From Planctomycetaceae bacterium (lineage in GTDB: Bacteria; Planctomycetota; Planctomycetia; Planctomycetales; Planctomycetaceae): 34,775 nucleotides of DNA. The translations under genes were made by a program, and so were the position numbers. How positions within the stretch are numbered: position 1 is the first letter of the stretch; every line of letters begins with the position of its first letter. Below, piece after piece: positions 7,364 through 16,278 of the stretch. The notes beneath the pieces were generated by a model, which saw only the letters and a program-made list of their open reading frames with translations, had not been told where the DNA came from and made no database searches. The stretch covers positions 1 to 34,775 of the forward strand of contig WFTL01000110.1 of NCBI GenBank assembly GCA_015485495.1. The letters are read 5' to 3'.

Positions 7364-9835
7364 ATGTTTCAGTTTTTCGGGCGACTTTCTTCGCGCCACG
7401 CCGGGGCCGTGGTGGCTGTGTGGATCGCTGTTCTGGCCGGTGCCGCCTGGGTTGCTCCCCGATGGGATGACGTAGCGGAAAACGGCGAGCTGGCGTTTCT
7501 GCCGCCCGATGCGCCCAGCCGAAAGGCGGAAGAGGAGTTCCGCCGCGTCTTCGATGACACGCTGGCCAGCAACATCGTTCTTGTGGTTCGTCGGGAGACG
7601 TCGTCCGACGGTCTGACTCCGACGGACCGGACCTTCATCCGGGACGTGCTTGTGCCCCGGATTCGGAAGGTGGCCGGTCTGCCTCCGGGCGAGGATGTTC
7701 GTGAGGAAGACGACCCGAACCCGGAACACATCGTCACGCGTCTGCACTGGTCGGGAACCCGAGGGACAGGAGATCTGTTCGACAGCCAGGACGGGCAGGC
7801 GTCTCTGATCGTCCTGCAGCTGGCGACCGAGTTTCTGGATCAGGGGAATGCCCGGCTGATCGCGGACGTGGAACAGATGCTGGCGGATCTGCGGCTCCGG
7901 CCCGCTCAGGACCCGGAAGCGATTCCTCTGGGACTGGACATTTCGTTCAGCGGGTCGGCCACATTCGGCCGCGACATGATTCGGGAATCGCGCAACAGTG
8001 CCCGGTCCACGGAACGATGGACCGTTGTCATGGTGGTGGCGCTGCTCATCATCATCTACCGGGCCCCGCTTCTGGCCCTCATTCCTCTGACGACCGTGGT
8101 CGTGTCCACGGTGATGTCGCTGTCGCTTCTGGCGATTGCCGCCGAGCATGGCTGGACATCGCTGTTCAACGGCATCGAAACGTATGTGACGGTGCTGCTG
8201 TACGGTGCCGGCGTCGATTACTGCCTGTTTCTGATCGCCCGCTACCGTGAAGAACTGGACGCCGGCCTGACGATCGAGGAGGCCGTGGCCAGAACGCTGG
8301 AACGCGTCGGCGCGGCGCTCACAGCCAGTGCGGGAACCGTCATGTGCGGCATCGGCATGATGGTGTTTGCGGAATTCGGCAAGTTTCGGCAGGCCGGTGT
8401 GGCCATCACGTTCGGTCTGGCCGTCTGTCTGCTGGCCGCACTGACACTGACTCCCGCTTTGCTGCGGCTGTTCGGACGGTGGGCCTTCTGGCCCAGTGTG
8501 GCCCGGCAGCACTTCACCGGTCCCACTGGCTGGATCGCCGCGTCCGATGTCCCGGCCCGCATCGCCCGCGCCCGTCTGCTGCAGCGCGGGTGGACGCTGG
8601 TGAGCGAACTGCTGAAGCAGCGGCCGCTGACGTTCTGGCTGAGCAGTGTTGCCGTTCTGGTCCCGTTCGCCGTCGTGGGCGTGCTTCGTTTCGGCGATCT
8701 GAGTTACGGGCTGCTGGCCGAGCTGCCGGAAACCGCTCCCAGCGTGTCAGGTGCCCGGGCGCTGACTGCCCATTTTCCGGCCGGTGAAAGCGGAATGCTC
8801 AGTGTCCTGATCCGACACGATGACATCGACTTTCATTCCCGGCGCAGTCTGAAGGGCAACCGGTTCATTCGGGAGCTGACAAAGAACCTCATGGCCGACC
8901 ACGAGCGGCTGGGACTGCACACGGTGCGGTCGATGGCCTTCCCGCTGGGCTGGGATCGTCGCCACGCGCTGTCTGCTGCGGGGCGGGTGGCCGCGCGGGC
9001 AGCCGGACGGCGGCTGTACACCAGCGACACGGATCCTTCCGTCACGTATCTGGATCTGGTGTTCCTGTCGGATCCGTTTTCCCGCAACAGCATCGACGAG
9101 TTCCGTCGTTTTCGGGATCAGTTTCCCAGGTATCTTCCGGAGGAATTCGCCGACGCTCAGTTCGCCTTTCTGGGTGTCACACCGGGGCTGAGTGATCTGA
9201 AGGACGTGACGGACCGGGATCAGATTCGCATCGACACGCTGGTTCTGCTGGGCGTGTTTCTGATTCTGGTGGTCCTGCTGCGCCGTCCGGGAGTCTGTGC
9301 CTATCTGATGTTCAGCGTGTTTCTCAGCTACCTGGCGACTCTGGGAATCACCTTCATCACCTTCGAATGGCTCGATCCCCAGGGATTCGCCGGGCTCGAC
9401 TGGAAGGTGCCTCTGTTCCTGTTCACGATCCTGATCGCCGTGGGAGAAGACTACAACATCTTTCTCATGACACGGATTCAGGAAGAGTCCGTCCGCCACG
9501 GACCGGTGGAAGGAATCACCACGGCGCTGCAGAAGACCGGCAGCATCATCAGCAGCTGCGGCATCATCATGGCGGGAACGTTTGCGTCTCTGCTGGCCGG
9601 AAGTCTGGTGGGAATGGATCAGCTTGGTTTCGCGCTGGCAGTCGGGGTGCTGCTGGACACGTTTCTGGTGCGCCCCGTGATGGTTCCCGCTTTTCTCATT
9701 CTGCTGGCGCGCGGCCGCCTGGGGATTTTCAGTCGTCTGGCCGGGTACGGGCCGGCCGGTTCATCAGAAGTCGATCCGGAATCGATGCGGAACGATCCGC
9801 TCGCGGATCCTTCGGCACCGCAGAGCCTTCCGTAG
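7364..9835 (+). CDS. MMPL/RND-family exporter
   Basis: An 823-residue inner-membrane transporter of the RND superfamily, MMPL branch, expected to use the proton gradient to export lipids or other hydrophobic compounds. It shows the two-fold repeat of the family: a first membrane helix at about 14-31, a periplasmic loop (about 33-215), then a block of five or six helices (about 219-370), followed by a second copy of the same layout (helix near 425, loop, helix block about 625-800). Each block carries the proton-relay motif: GAGVDYCLFLIARYREEL with Asp285-Tyr286, and VGEDYNIFLMTRIQEE with Asp696-Tyr697. The C terminus is a short hydrophilic tail. There is no adjacent membrane-fusion or outer-membrane partner, so the substrate is unknown. 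It converges with csrA. Confidence 0.9.
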   Translation: MFQFFGRLSSRHAGAVVAVWIAVLAGAAWVAPRWDDVAENGELAFLPPDAPSRKAEEEFRRVFDDTLASNIVLVVRRETSSDGLTPTDRTFIRDVLVPRIRKVAGLPPGEDVREEDDPNPEHIVTRLHWSGTRGTGDLFDSQDGQASLIVLQLATEFLDQGNARLIADVEQMLADLRLRPAQDPEAIPLGLDISFSGSATFGRDMIRESRNSARSTERWTVVMVVALLIIIYRAPLLALIPLTTVVVSTVMSLSLLAIAAEHGWTSLFNGIETYVTVLLYGAGVDYCLFLIARYREELDAGLTIEEAVARTLERVGAALTASAGTVMCGIGMMVFAEFGKFRQAGVAITFGLAVCLLAALTLTPALLRLFGRWAFWPSVARQHFTGPTGWIAASDVPARIARARLLQRGWTLVSELLKQRPLTFWLSSVAVLVPFAVVGVLRFGDLSYGLLAELPETAPSVSGARALTAHFPAGESGMLSVLIRHDDIDFHSRRSLKGNRFIRELTKNLMADHERLGLHTVRSMAFPLGWDRRHALSAAGRVAARAAGRRLYTSDTDPSVTYLDLVFLSDPFSRNSIDEFRRFRDQFPRYLPEEFADAQFAFLGVTPGLSDLKDVTDRDQIRIDTLVLLGVFLILVVLLRRPGVCAYLMFSVFLSYLATLGITFITFEWLDPQGFAGLDWKVPLFLFTILIAVGEDYNIFLMTRIQEESVRHGPVEGITTALQKTGSIISSCGIIMAGTFASLLAGSLVGMDQLGFALAVGVLLDTFLVRPVMVPAFLILLARGRLGIFSRLAGYGPAGSSEVDPESMRNDPLADPSAPQSLP

Positions 9836-9892
9836 AGAGTCTTTCGAGCAGGAACGCGGATGTCGGCACGGCGGCCCGGAATCGGAGTGCCT

Positions 9893-9924
9893 CGTTCCGG
9901 CCGGAGCCGGAGCGTCCCGGAACG
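9893..9924. terminator. inverted repeat between convergent MMPL gene and csrA
   Basis: A perfect 8-bp stem, CGTTCCGG (9893-9900) with CCGGAACG (9917-9924), closes a GC-rich 16-nt loop. On the plus strand it is followed by TTCTGCTGT. It sits between two converging genes, so it could end transcription from either side. There is no strong T-run, so efficiency is uncertain. Confidence 0.4.
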
Positions 9925-9953
9925 TTCTGCTGTCGGGAGGCTGTCGGAAATCT

Positions 9954-10148
9954 TCAGTCGGCGGAATCGGCCTGCTGTTCGCGGGTTTCCCGGCGGATCG
10001 CTTCGTAGACTTCTTCACGGTGGACGGCAACGTCCCGTGGTGCATCGATTCCCAGACGCACCTTGTCGCCTCGGATTTCAATGACCATCAGCGTGATCGA
10101 ATCACCGATGACGATCTTTTCGTCTTTTTTTCTGCTGAGCACAAGCAT
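9954..10148 (-). CDS. csrA: carbon storage regulator CsrA
   Basis: A 64-residue RNA-binding translational regulator. It opens with the near-invariant [20 protein letters not shown], has the central [20 protein letters not shown], and ends in a short charged tail. Arg44-equivalent and the [10 protein letters not shown] segment that contact GGA-containing RNA hairpins are present. It normally works as a dimer that blocks ribosome binding or alters mRNA stability; in many bacteria FliW antagonises it, but no fliW lies in this window. The ATG at 10146-10148 is preceded by a GGA 9-11 nt upstream that serves as ribosome site and also looks like a CsrA target, so autorepression is possible. It is monocistronic here, convergent with the MMPL gene. 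Confidence 0.96.
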   Translation of the reverse strand: MLVLSRKKDEKIVIGDSITLMVIEIRGDKVRLGIDAPRDVAVHREEVYEAIRRETREQQADSAD

Positions 10149-10679
10149 GTCGTGGTTCCGGTCAATCTTTCATCGTGATTGATCACACCGCCCGTCCCGT
10201 TTGTGTCGTCTGCCACCGGCAGATTCCTGGGGCAAGCCTTTGCCTGAAAACGCAATGTCCCAATGCGGACGCATTCCGTCTGTCACACGGACCCTAATTC
10301 AGCTTTTCGTCAGATGATGCACAATTCCTGCGGAAATTGCGGAACGGCAACAGTCATGAAAGCCGAATCTGCCGGTTTGTGAGACCAGGACCATTTGTTC
10401 GGGGCCGGCTGTATCGGTGACTCGCAATATGACGGCTGGGCCCGGAGTTTCGGTTTGCCGCCGGGATCTGCTTCGGGCTGCGAAAAAACGTTCGCGATTC
10501 GTGGCCGGCAGTCCGGATGCCGGCAGCCGGGGACAGGGGCCTTCCGGCGGACTTCAATGTCTGCCGGCAGGTTCCTATCATCGCCGCCCGCCGGATGGCC
10601 GGTGCCGCAGTCGGATCGTGCATGCAGCCGGTTCCGCCGGCGTGATCGGTTCATCGCTTTTCGCTGCAGAAGGGATCTC
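10149..10679. other. divergent csrA / pyrE intergenic region
   Basis: A 531-nt stretch between divergent genes. Three small dyads lie on the csrA side: GTGAT-TG-ATCAC at 10175-10186, GGCAA-GCCT-TTGCC at 10231-10244 and AATGCG-GA-CGCATT at 10262-10275. The pyrE half is very GC-rich with an open frame continuous with pyrE from 10395, but it shows no conserved residues and is better read as leader. No tRNA-like fold was seen. Confidence 0.5.
10262..10275. promoter_or_regulatory. 14-bp inverted repeat upstream of csrA
   Basis: The perfect dyad AATGCG-GA-CGCATT lies about 115 nt upstream of the csrA start, with a second, 12-bp dyad (GTGAT-TG-ATCAC) at 10175-10186. The symmetry and position would suit a dimeric repressor site. 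No regulator can be named, and short dyads also occur by chance. Confidence 0.25.
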
Positions 10680-11237
10680 ATGTACAGCCGTGAACGACTT
10701 GGGGAACTCATTCGCCGGCACGCGCTGAAGTTCGGCGATTTCACCCTGGTGTCCGGAAAAAAATCGACTTACTACCTGGATGGCAAGCAGGTCACACTCA
10801 GCGCAGAAGGACTGCTGCAGATATCTTACGGGCTGCTGGAGCTGCTGTCGGACGTGGAGTTTTCGGCGTTCGGCGGAATGTCGATCGGGGCGGACCCGAT
10901 CGTGGGAGGCGTTCTGACCGCGGCGGCGACTCAGCAGCGGCCGCTGCGGGGATTTCTGGTACGCAAGGAAGCCAAGGGGCACGGGACCCGGCAGTTTGTG
11001 GAAGGTCCTGTGGAACCCGGCGAGCGGGTTGTCATTGTGGACGATGTCGTGACGACCGGCGGCAGTGCGCTGCTGGCCGCAGAACGCCTGCAGGAATTCG
11101 GCTGCCAGGTGGTTCATGCCGTGGGGATCGTCGATCGTCTTCAGGGCGGGCAGGAGGCATTCGCGGCACGCGGTATCCCGCTGTCCACTTTGTTCACCGT
11201 TCGAGACTTCGGAATCGACGAAACCGCCGGCGCGTAA
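10680..11237 (+). CDS. pyrE: orotate phosphoribosyltransferase
   Basis: Transfers phosphoribose from PRPP to orotate, making OMP in pyrimidine synthesis. The 185-residue protein has the type I PRTase loop VVIVDDVVTTGGSAL (PRPP-binding DDVVTTG) and the catalytic mobile-loop segment VRKEAKGHGT, with FTLVSGKKSTYYLDGKQVTL at the N terminus matching the OPRTase FxLxSGxxSxYYxD pattern. ATG 10680 was chosen because AAGGG sits about 6 nt upstream and the family begins here; the frame continues 95 codons upstream without homology. The length is short of E. coli PyrE (213) but normal for this subgroup. The flanking genes are unrelated, so it appears to be a single-gene unit. Confidence 0.95.
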   Translation: MYSRERLGELIRRHALKFGDFTLVSGKKSTYYLDGKQVTLSAEGLLQISYGLLELLSDVEFSAFGGMSIGADPIVGGVLTAAATQQRPLRGFLVRKEAKGHGTRQFVEGPVEPGERVVIVDDVVTTGGSALLAAERLQEFGCQVVHAVGIVDRLQGGQEAFAARGIPLSTLFTVRDFGIDETAGA

Positions 11238-11267
11238 GCAGAGCGGGGTGGTGATTCGGTTTTTTTC
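11221..11267 (+). terminator. possible pyrE terminator
   Basis: AAACCG at the end of pyrE (11221-11226) can pair with CGGTTT at 11257-11262, and the second arm merges into a run of seven T (11260-11266). The long 30-nt loop makes the hairpin weak, so this is only a candidate; the T-run is the best part of the evidence. Confidence 0.3.
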
Positions 11268-11326
11268 GTACCGCTGGTCGAGGCGGCATCGATCAGCGCA
11301 GCGACGACACCGGCGATGACTGCCGT

Positions 11327-12790
11327 TCAGGCCAGAATCGCTTCGATGCGGTGTCCGTGCACGTCGGTCAGGCGCCGGTCCAGCCCGTTGTGGTACCAGG
11401 TCAGCCGCGTGTGATCGAACCCCAGAAGGTGCAGCACCGTGGCATAGAAATCCCACACGGTGGTCACGTCCTGTTCTGCGCGGCGGCCGAATGCATCCGT
11501 GGCCCCGTAACTGGTTCCACCTCGGATTCCGGCTCCCATCATCCAGCAGGTGAAGCCATCCGGGTTGTGATCCCGTCCGGTGGTGCCTTCCTGGCGGGTG
11601 GGCATGCGGCCGAACTCCGTGGTCCACAACACGAGCGTGTCTTCCAGCAGTCCGGAACGCTTCAGATCTGTCAGCAAAGCGGCTGTGGGCTGGTCGAAGA
11701 CCGGACAGTGGCGTTCGTAGTCCGATTTGAGCGTTTTGTGGGCGTCCCAGTTGAGCAGACCGTCGACGCCGGATGCCCGCGAGGCACAGTACAGATTCAC
11801 ATAACGCACGCCGCGTTCCAGGAGACGGCGGGCCAGCAGGCAGTTGCGGGCATAGGCGGCCTTCAGCCGGTTCGGATCATCCGTGCCGTACATGCGATGA
11901 ATGCTGTCCGATTCGGCCGACAGATCGGACACTTCCGGAGCCGACATCTGCATGCGGGCGGCCAGTTCACAGGCGGCGATGCGGGCGGCCAGTTCGGTAT
12001 TTCCGGGATTCTGCTGAGCGTGACGGGTGTTGAGAAATGTCAGGAGGTCGCGGGCGCGCGCGTCTTCGTCGGCCGACACGGACCTCGGTCGGGCCAGATT
12101 GCGGATCGGCTGCTGAGAACTCATGGTGACTGCCTGGTGACGGGCCGGCAGAAAACCGTTGCTCCAGTTGGCCTTGCCGTTGGGCGGTTCTCCCCGGATA
12201 TCCGGAATGGCCACATAAGTCGGCAGGTTGTCATTGGCGCTGCCCAGCGCGTAACTGACCCAGGATCCCGCCGACGGAAATCCTTCCGTCACGTGGCCGG
12301 TGTTCATGAACACGCAGCCGGGACCATGCGTGTTGGTTCGCGATGTCATCGAATGGATGAACGCGATGTCGTCCACATGGCGGCTCATGTGGGGCAGCAT
12401 GGAGGACATCTTTTTTCCGGATTCCCCCGCCGGAACGAACGGCCAGGGGCTCTTCATGAGCGGCCCGTTTTTCCCCTGGAAACTGACGAACTGTTCTTCT
12501 CCCGGAAGCGGCCGTCCGTCCAGCTTTTCCAGTTCCGGTTTGTGTTCCCACAGATCGATGTGCGACGCCGCTCCGGGACAGAAGATCTGCAGCACGCGGG
12601 CGGCTTTGGCGGGATAGTGAGTGCGGCCGGATCCGGAAGACGGCGCGGAGGAAGCGGCTGCTGCCCGGGACAGTCCCGCATCGGCTGAGAAAAGGTGGGT
12701 CAGGCCGATGCCGGCCAGAGCCGTATAGACGCTGTCGAAGAAACCGCGGCGGGTGTCCGGAGTGGCCAGGCGGTCCAGGTTCGGTGTCAT
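11327..12790 (-). CDS. DUF1501 protein, partner of PSCyt1 protein (left module)
   Basis: A 487-residue DUF1501 protein, a sulfatase-fold-like family greatly expanded in Planctomycetota and nearly always found next to PSCyt1/PSD1 proteins. The N terminus DTRRGFFDSVYTALAGIGL resembles a degenerate Tat signal (twin Arg plus hydrophobic stretch), so export in a folded state is plausible. Family landmarks include QIFCPGAASHIDLWEHKP, HGPGCVFMNTGH, LVLWTTEFGRMPTRQ, RDHNPDGFTCWMMGAG and the closing LTDVHGHRIEAIL. Conserved Asp/His residues in these segments are candidates for metal binding. The ATG is preceded by AAGGG at 8 nt. It follows the discoidin-bearing PSCyt1 gene by 159 nt and is probably co-transcribed. 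The biochemical activity of the family is not established. Confidence 0.92.
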   Translation of the reverse strand: MTPNLDRLATPDTRRGFFDSVYTALAGIGLTHLFSADAGLSRAAAASSAPSSGSGRTHYPAKAARVLQIFCPGAASHIDLWEHKPELEKLDGRPLPGEEQFVSFQGKNGPLMKSPWPFVPAGESGKKMSSMLPHMSRHVDDIAFIHSMTSRTNTHGPGCVFMNTGHVTEGFPSAGSWVSYALGSANDNLPTYVAIPDIRGEPPNGKANWSNGFLPARHQAVTMSSQQPIRNLARPRSVSADEDARARDLLTFLNTRHAQQNPGNTELAARIAACELAARMQMSAPEVSDLSAESDSIHRMYGTDDPNRLKAAYARNCLLARRLLERGVRYVNLYCASRASGVDGLLNWDAHKTLKSDYERHCPVFDQPTAALLTDLKRSGLLEDTLVLWTTEFGRMPTRQEGTTGRDHNPDGFTCWMMGAGIRGGTSYGATDAFGRRAEQDVTTVWDFYATVLHLLGFDHTRLTWYHNGLDRRLTDVHGHRIEAILA

Positions 12791-12836
12791 GACAGGCGCC
12801 CTTCGGAAGACCGGGAAGAGAAAAACGGGGAAGACA

Positions 12837-12893
12837 TTCCGACGGCAGTCGGAAGGCGTGCGGCCGGTTGCTTTCCGGGCGGCAGACCGGCCG
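12837..12893 (-). promoter_or_regulatory. two hairpins between the PSCyt1 and DUF1501 genes
   Basis: In the 159-nt gap, CGGCCGGT (12861-12868) pairs with ACCGGCCG (12886-12893), and TTCCGAC (12837-12843) pairs with GTCGGAA (12848-12854) over the loop GGCA; both stems are perfect. On the minus strand the second hairpin is followed by TGTCTTCCCCGTTTTTCTC, a pyrimidine/T-rich tract. The pair could lower read-through into the DUF1501 gene or protect the upstream mRNA end. Function is inferred from shape only. Confidence 0.4.
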
Positions 12894-12949
12894 TTCTGTC
12901 GGATGACGGCTGCGGCTGCCGGAATCCGGGCAGCCGGCCCGGCAGCATG

Positions 12950-15900
12950 TCAGTGGATGAAAAGGAATTCATTGGTGTTCAGCAGCACCCGGCACAGGGC
13001 CGGCAGACCGTACTTTTCCAGCAGACTGCGGCAGGCATCTGTTTCTTCGGTTGTTGGCGGCCGGCCGTAACACAGTTTCCACAGCCGGTCCATCTGCGCG
13101 GCCTGCACATTGTCAGGATCGGCAACGGTGTCCGCCGGAACGGCGGCTTCCTGGACGACGCGTTCGGCCAGAGCGGCCGCCATGTCGAGTGTGAACTGGT
13201 GGTTCATCATGGTCAGCACCTGCAGCGGAGTTGTCGTGGTGCTGCGCCGGGGCGCGGCGAACGCGCAGTCGGGAGCGTCGAATTCCGTCATCAGGTCCAC
13301 GCGGGCTGCCCGGGCGTTCTGATGATAGACGGCCCGGCGGTACGTGTCCGGACCGTGTGTGTCCAGGGGAATGTATGTGGCGACGTTGTCCTCGAGATAT
13401 TGGTACAGCCGGAATCCGGGACCTCCTGCCCGCAGATCGAGTTTTCCGGAAACCGCCAGCATGGTGTCTCGGATTTCTTCGGCAGAAAGTCGGCGCGGGG
13501 GGAACCGCCACAGCAGGCGGCTGTCCGCGTCGATGCGGGCCGCGTCCGGCCGCCACGCAGCCGATTGCCGCCAGGTCTGAGACGTGACGATCAGCCGGTG
13601 CAGAGGTTTCAGACGCCAGTTGTGCCGATGCACCTGGCGAGCCAGCCAGTCGAGCAGTTTCGGGTGGGTGGGGCGGCTGCCCATGAATCCGAAATCACTG
13701 GGAGTGTCGACGATTCCGGTACCGAAGTGATAATGCCACAGGCGGTTGGCCAGGACGCGGGCTGTCAGAGGGTTTTCGGGGGATGTGATCCAGCGGGCCA
13801 GAGTCAGCCGGCGTTCTGAGTCGGCGGCATCGGCTTTCAGGCGGTACGGTTTTGTGGTGTCGGAAAAGGCCGACAGACTGGCGGGCACCACGGGGGCACC
13901 TGGTCGCTGCGGGTCGCCTCCCAGGAACACACGAAACGGACCCGGTTCCGTGCGAAACGTCCCGGCCTGGACGGTGGGCAGTTTCGCCACGGCGGCGATC
14001 TGTCGGTCGATGTCGGCCAGTTTTCGATCCATCTGCTGCAGACGCTGCCGTTCTTCTTTCTGAATCGTGAGATTGAACAGGCGTTTTTGTCGGTGGGCGT
14101 CGCTGACCGGTCGGCGGTCGTCTGAGGTGGCCACGGTGGTCCAGCGGCGGCCGTCTTCAGACACGTCGATGCGGTAATCGGCAACGAAAGCGGCCACGGA
14201 ATGCCGGCCGGCCTGACCGGTGCGGTCACTGGAAAACACGACCCGGTTCACGACGGATGGTTCCGCCAGTTCGATCGTCAGAGACGGTTCGGCAGCGATC
14301 CAGGCAGCGCCGAACTGTCCGTCGATCGTCAGCCGGGCGCTGTAGGCGTCGGCGAAGTCGCGGGCCACCCGGCTGGCGCCCCGCGCGACGGCTCCCCGGT
14401 CCGCCCGGGCGACGTTCTGAGGTTCCGTTTCGGCTGTCCACACTTCGAATTCGTCGATCCGGTATCCGGTCGCGGCGTTCGGGTGGGTGTCGCGGGCCAG
14501 GCAGGTGAGACGGACGAACCGAACGCGCTGCGGCGGGAACTGTTCGACGGTTCCCGTCCGCGACGGAGCCTCACGCGTCCAGCGCGCTTCGAACTGCCGG
14601 GCCTGCTGTTCGGCGCGGGCCGTGATGTCCTGTTCCAGTTCTTCGCGGGCTTTCTGCAGCCGGGCCCGGTCCTGTTTCAGCGGCCGCAGCACCCTGTCGC
14701 GCTGACGTCGCTGATCGTCCGTGGCCAGTTCGCGGCTGCCGTGACGAACGCCGGCAAAGGTGGCGTACCAGGCGTAATAGTCTTCCTGAGTGACCGGATC
14801 GAACTTGTGGTTGTGACACCGTCCGCAGCCGATTGTCAGACCCAGAAACGCTTCGCCCGTGGTGCGGATGATTTCATCGATCGTGTCGGCTCGAATGCGG
14901 GCCGCCTGGACGGGATCCTGGTTGCCGACGTTGTCGTACGGGCCGCATACCAGAAACGCAGTTCCTGTTTCCACCCGAGGGTTGCCGGGGGCAAGGACGT
15001 CGCCGGCGAGCTGTTCCTGGATGAATCGGTCGAACGGTTTGTCTTCATTCAGCGATCGAATGACGTAGTCGCGATAAGGCCAGGCATTGTTGATGAGGAC
15101 GTTGCGTTCGAATCCCGTGCTTTCGCCGAATCGCGCCACATCCAGCCAGTGCCGTCCCCAGTGGGCGCCGTACTGCGGAGAATTCAGAAGAGAATCGACA
15201 AGCCGTCTGTAGGACTGTTCGGCATCCGTTTCATTCGATCGGGACAGCCGCGGGATCCAGAAAGCGAGATCTTCCGGCGACGGCGGCAGTCCGGTCAGGT
15301 CGAACCAGAGGCGGCGAACAAGATCGCCGGGAGCGGCCGGAGGTCCCGGTTCGAGTCCGTTTTCAGACAGTTTCGCATAGACGAACCGGTCGATCGGATG
15401 CTCGGTCCAGAGATCCGGGATTCCGTCGGGAGAAGGAGGTGCGGATGAGGACAGCGGCTGCAGAGACCACCAGTCGTAACCGGCGCGGTAGTCGGTGGTG
15501 ACGGCCAGCGGGTCGAGCGGTTCGTCCGGAAACCAGGCTCCCTGTTCGATCCACCGGCGCAGCACGGCCGTTTCTTCGGCTGTCAGCGGCGTGTCCGGAG
15601 GCATCTGTTCGGAGGCCACGTATTCGAACAGCAGACTGTCTTCTGCCTGACCCGGCTGCAGGGCCGGCCCGCTTTCGCCACCCCGCAGTGCCGTGGTTCC
15701 GGTGCGCAGGTCGAGACCGCCCCGGCGTTCCGATCCGTGGCATTCCAGACAGCGGCCGATCAGAATCGGCTTCACGTGTTCGTGAAAGAAGGCGGCCGGA
15801 TCGATCGGCGGCCGCCCGTCGGCCGCGGCGGCAGAACCGGGGCCTGTCGTACCGATGAACAGCACCAGAACCATGCAGATGGCCGGCATGAACAGGCTGT

Positions 15901-16012
15901 CCGAAGCGGCAGCGAAGAATTCTGCCGATGTGGAGTATCGGGAGGACCGGAATCGGGTATTCGGACAGGCCCGCATGACAGGATTGTGCGGATGGGGAGC
16001 CATGGCGGTCAT
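12950..16012 (-). CDS. PSCyt1-PSCyt2-PSD1 protein with discoidin-like insert
   Basis: About 1020 residues from the ATG at 16012. A hydrophobic segment (MPAICMVLVLFIG, about 42-54) followed by an Ala-rich stretch looks like a signal peptide. Next is the PSCyt1 domain with heme motif CLECH (Cys88-His92), then DUF1549/PSCyt2 (about 205-415) with a second CxxCH, CGRCHNHKFDP (Cys396-His400). A charged coiled coil (about 425-470) leads to an insert of about 150 residues resembling an F5/8C discoidin domain (FVRLTCLARDT...YRIDVSEDGRRWTTVATS), and the C terminus is DUF1553/PSD1 (about 735-1020). This predicts a secreted cytochrome-like protein with a possible glycan-binding part. The start is uncertain: an in-frame ATG exists at 16114 and later ones near the hydrophobic segment; none has a good ribosome site. 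Confidence 0.88.
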   Translation of the reverse strand: MTAMAPHPHNPVMRACPNTRFRSSRYSTSAEFFAAASDSLFMPAICMVLVLFIGTTGPGSAAAADGRPPIDPAAFFHEHVKPILIGRCLECHGSERRGGLDLRTGTTALRGGESGPALQPGQAEDSLLFEYVASEQMPPDTPLTAEETAVLRRWIEQGAWFPDEPLDPLAVTTDYRAGYDWWSLQPLSSSAPPSPDGIPDLWTEHPIDRFVYAKLSENGLEPGPPAAPGDLVRRLWFDLTGLPPSPEDLAFWIPRLSRSNETDAEQSYRRLVDSLLNSPQYGAHWGRHWLDVARFGESTGFERNVLINNAWPYRDYVIRSLNEDKPFDRFIQEQLAGDVLAPGNPRVETGTAFLVCGPYDNVGNQDPVQAARIRADTIDEIIRTTGEAFLGLTIGCGRCHNHKFDPVTQEDYYAWYATFAGVRHGSRELATDDQRRQRDRVLRPLKQDRARLQKAREELEQDITARAEQQARQFEARWTREAPSRTGTVEQFPPQRVRFVRLTCLARDTHPNAATGYRIDEFEVWTAETEPQNVARADRGAVARGASRVARDFADAYSARLTIDGQFGAAWIAAEPSLTIELAEPSVVNRVVFSSDRTGQAGRHSVAAFVADYRIDVSEDGRRWTTVATSDDRRPVSDAHRQKRLFNLTIQKEERQRLQQMDRKLADIDRQIAAVAKLPTVQAGTFRTEPGPFRVFLGGDPQRPGAPVVPASLSAFSDTTKPYRLKADAADSERRLTLARWITSPENPLTARVLANRLWHYHFGTGIVDTPSDFGFMGSRPTHPKLLDWLARQVHRHNWRLKPLHRLIVTSQTWRQSAAWRPDAARIDADSRLLWRFPPRRLSAEEIRDTMLAVSGKLDLRAGGPGFRLYQYLEDNVATYIPLDTHGPDTYRRAVYHQNARAARVDLMTEFDAPDCAFAAPRRSTTTTPLQVLTMMNHQFTLDMAAALAERVVQEAAVPADTVADPDNVQAAQMDRLWKLCYGRPPTTEETDACRSLLEKYGLPALCRVLLNTNEFLFIH

Positions 16013-16278
16013 TGTACGATGTGACCGACTCGGGAGAAATGTTCGGCTGTTCTGAAAAACGGAGGACAGGCCGTCGGGCGGATGCCGCGCGAACCGCGTT
16101 TCCGAAACCGTCATGCGGTTCCGGGTGTCCGCGGAGACATTCCCTGATGCACCTCATTCAGACGTTCCGGATGAGTGGTTTTCTGCGGGGCATCGATCCG
16201 ATACACTGCTTCGCTTCGCCTGCCGCTGAGCGGCGAGGCTGACTGTTTTCTGCACCCGAATTCCCCGCTGTCCGCATC

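Noticed and set aside
10395-10679. N-terminal extension of pyrE by 95 codons
   Set aside because: Good ribosome site and family start are at 10680, and the upstream peptide has no similarity to PyrE.
12695-15448. Two long plus-strand frames (12695-13819 and 14201-15448) opposite the left PSCyt1 gene
   Set aside because: Antisense to a protein with two CxxCH motifs and three identifiable domains; no content of their own.
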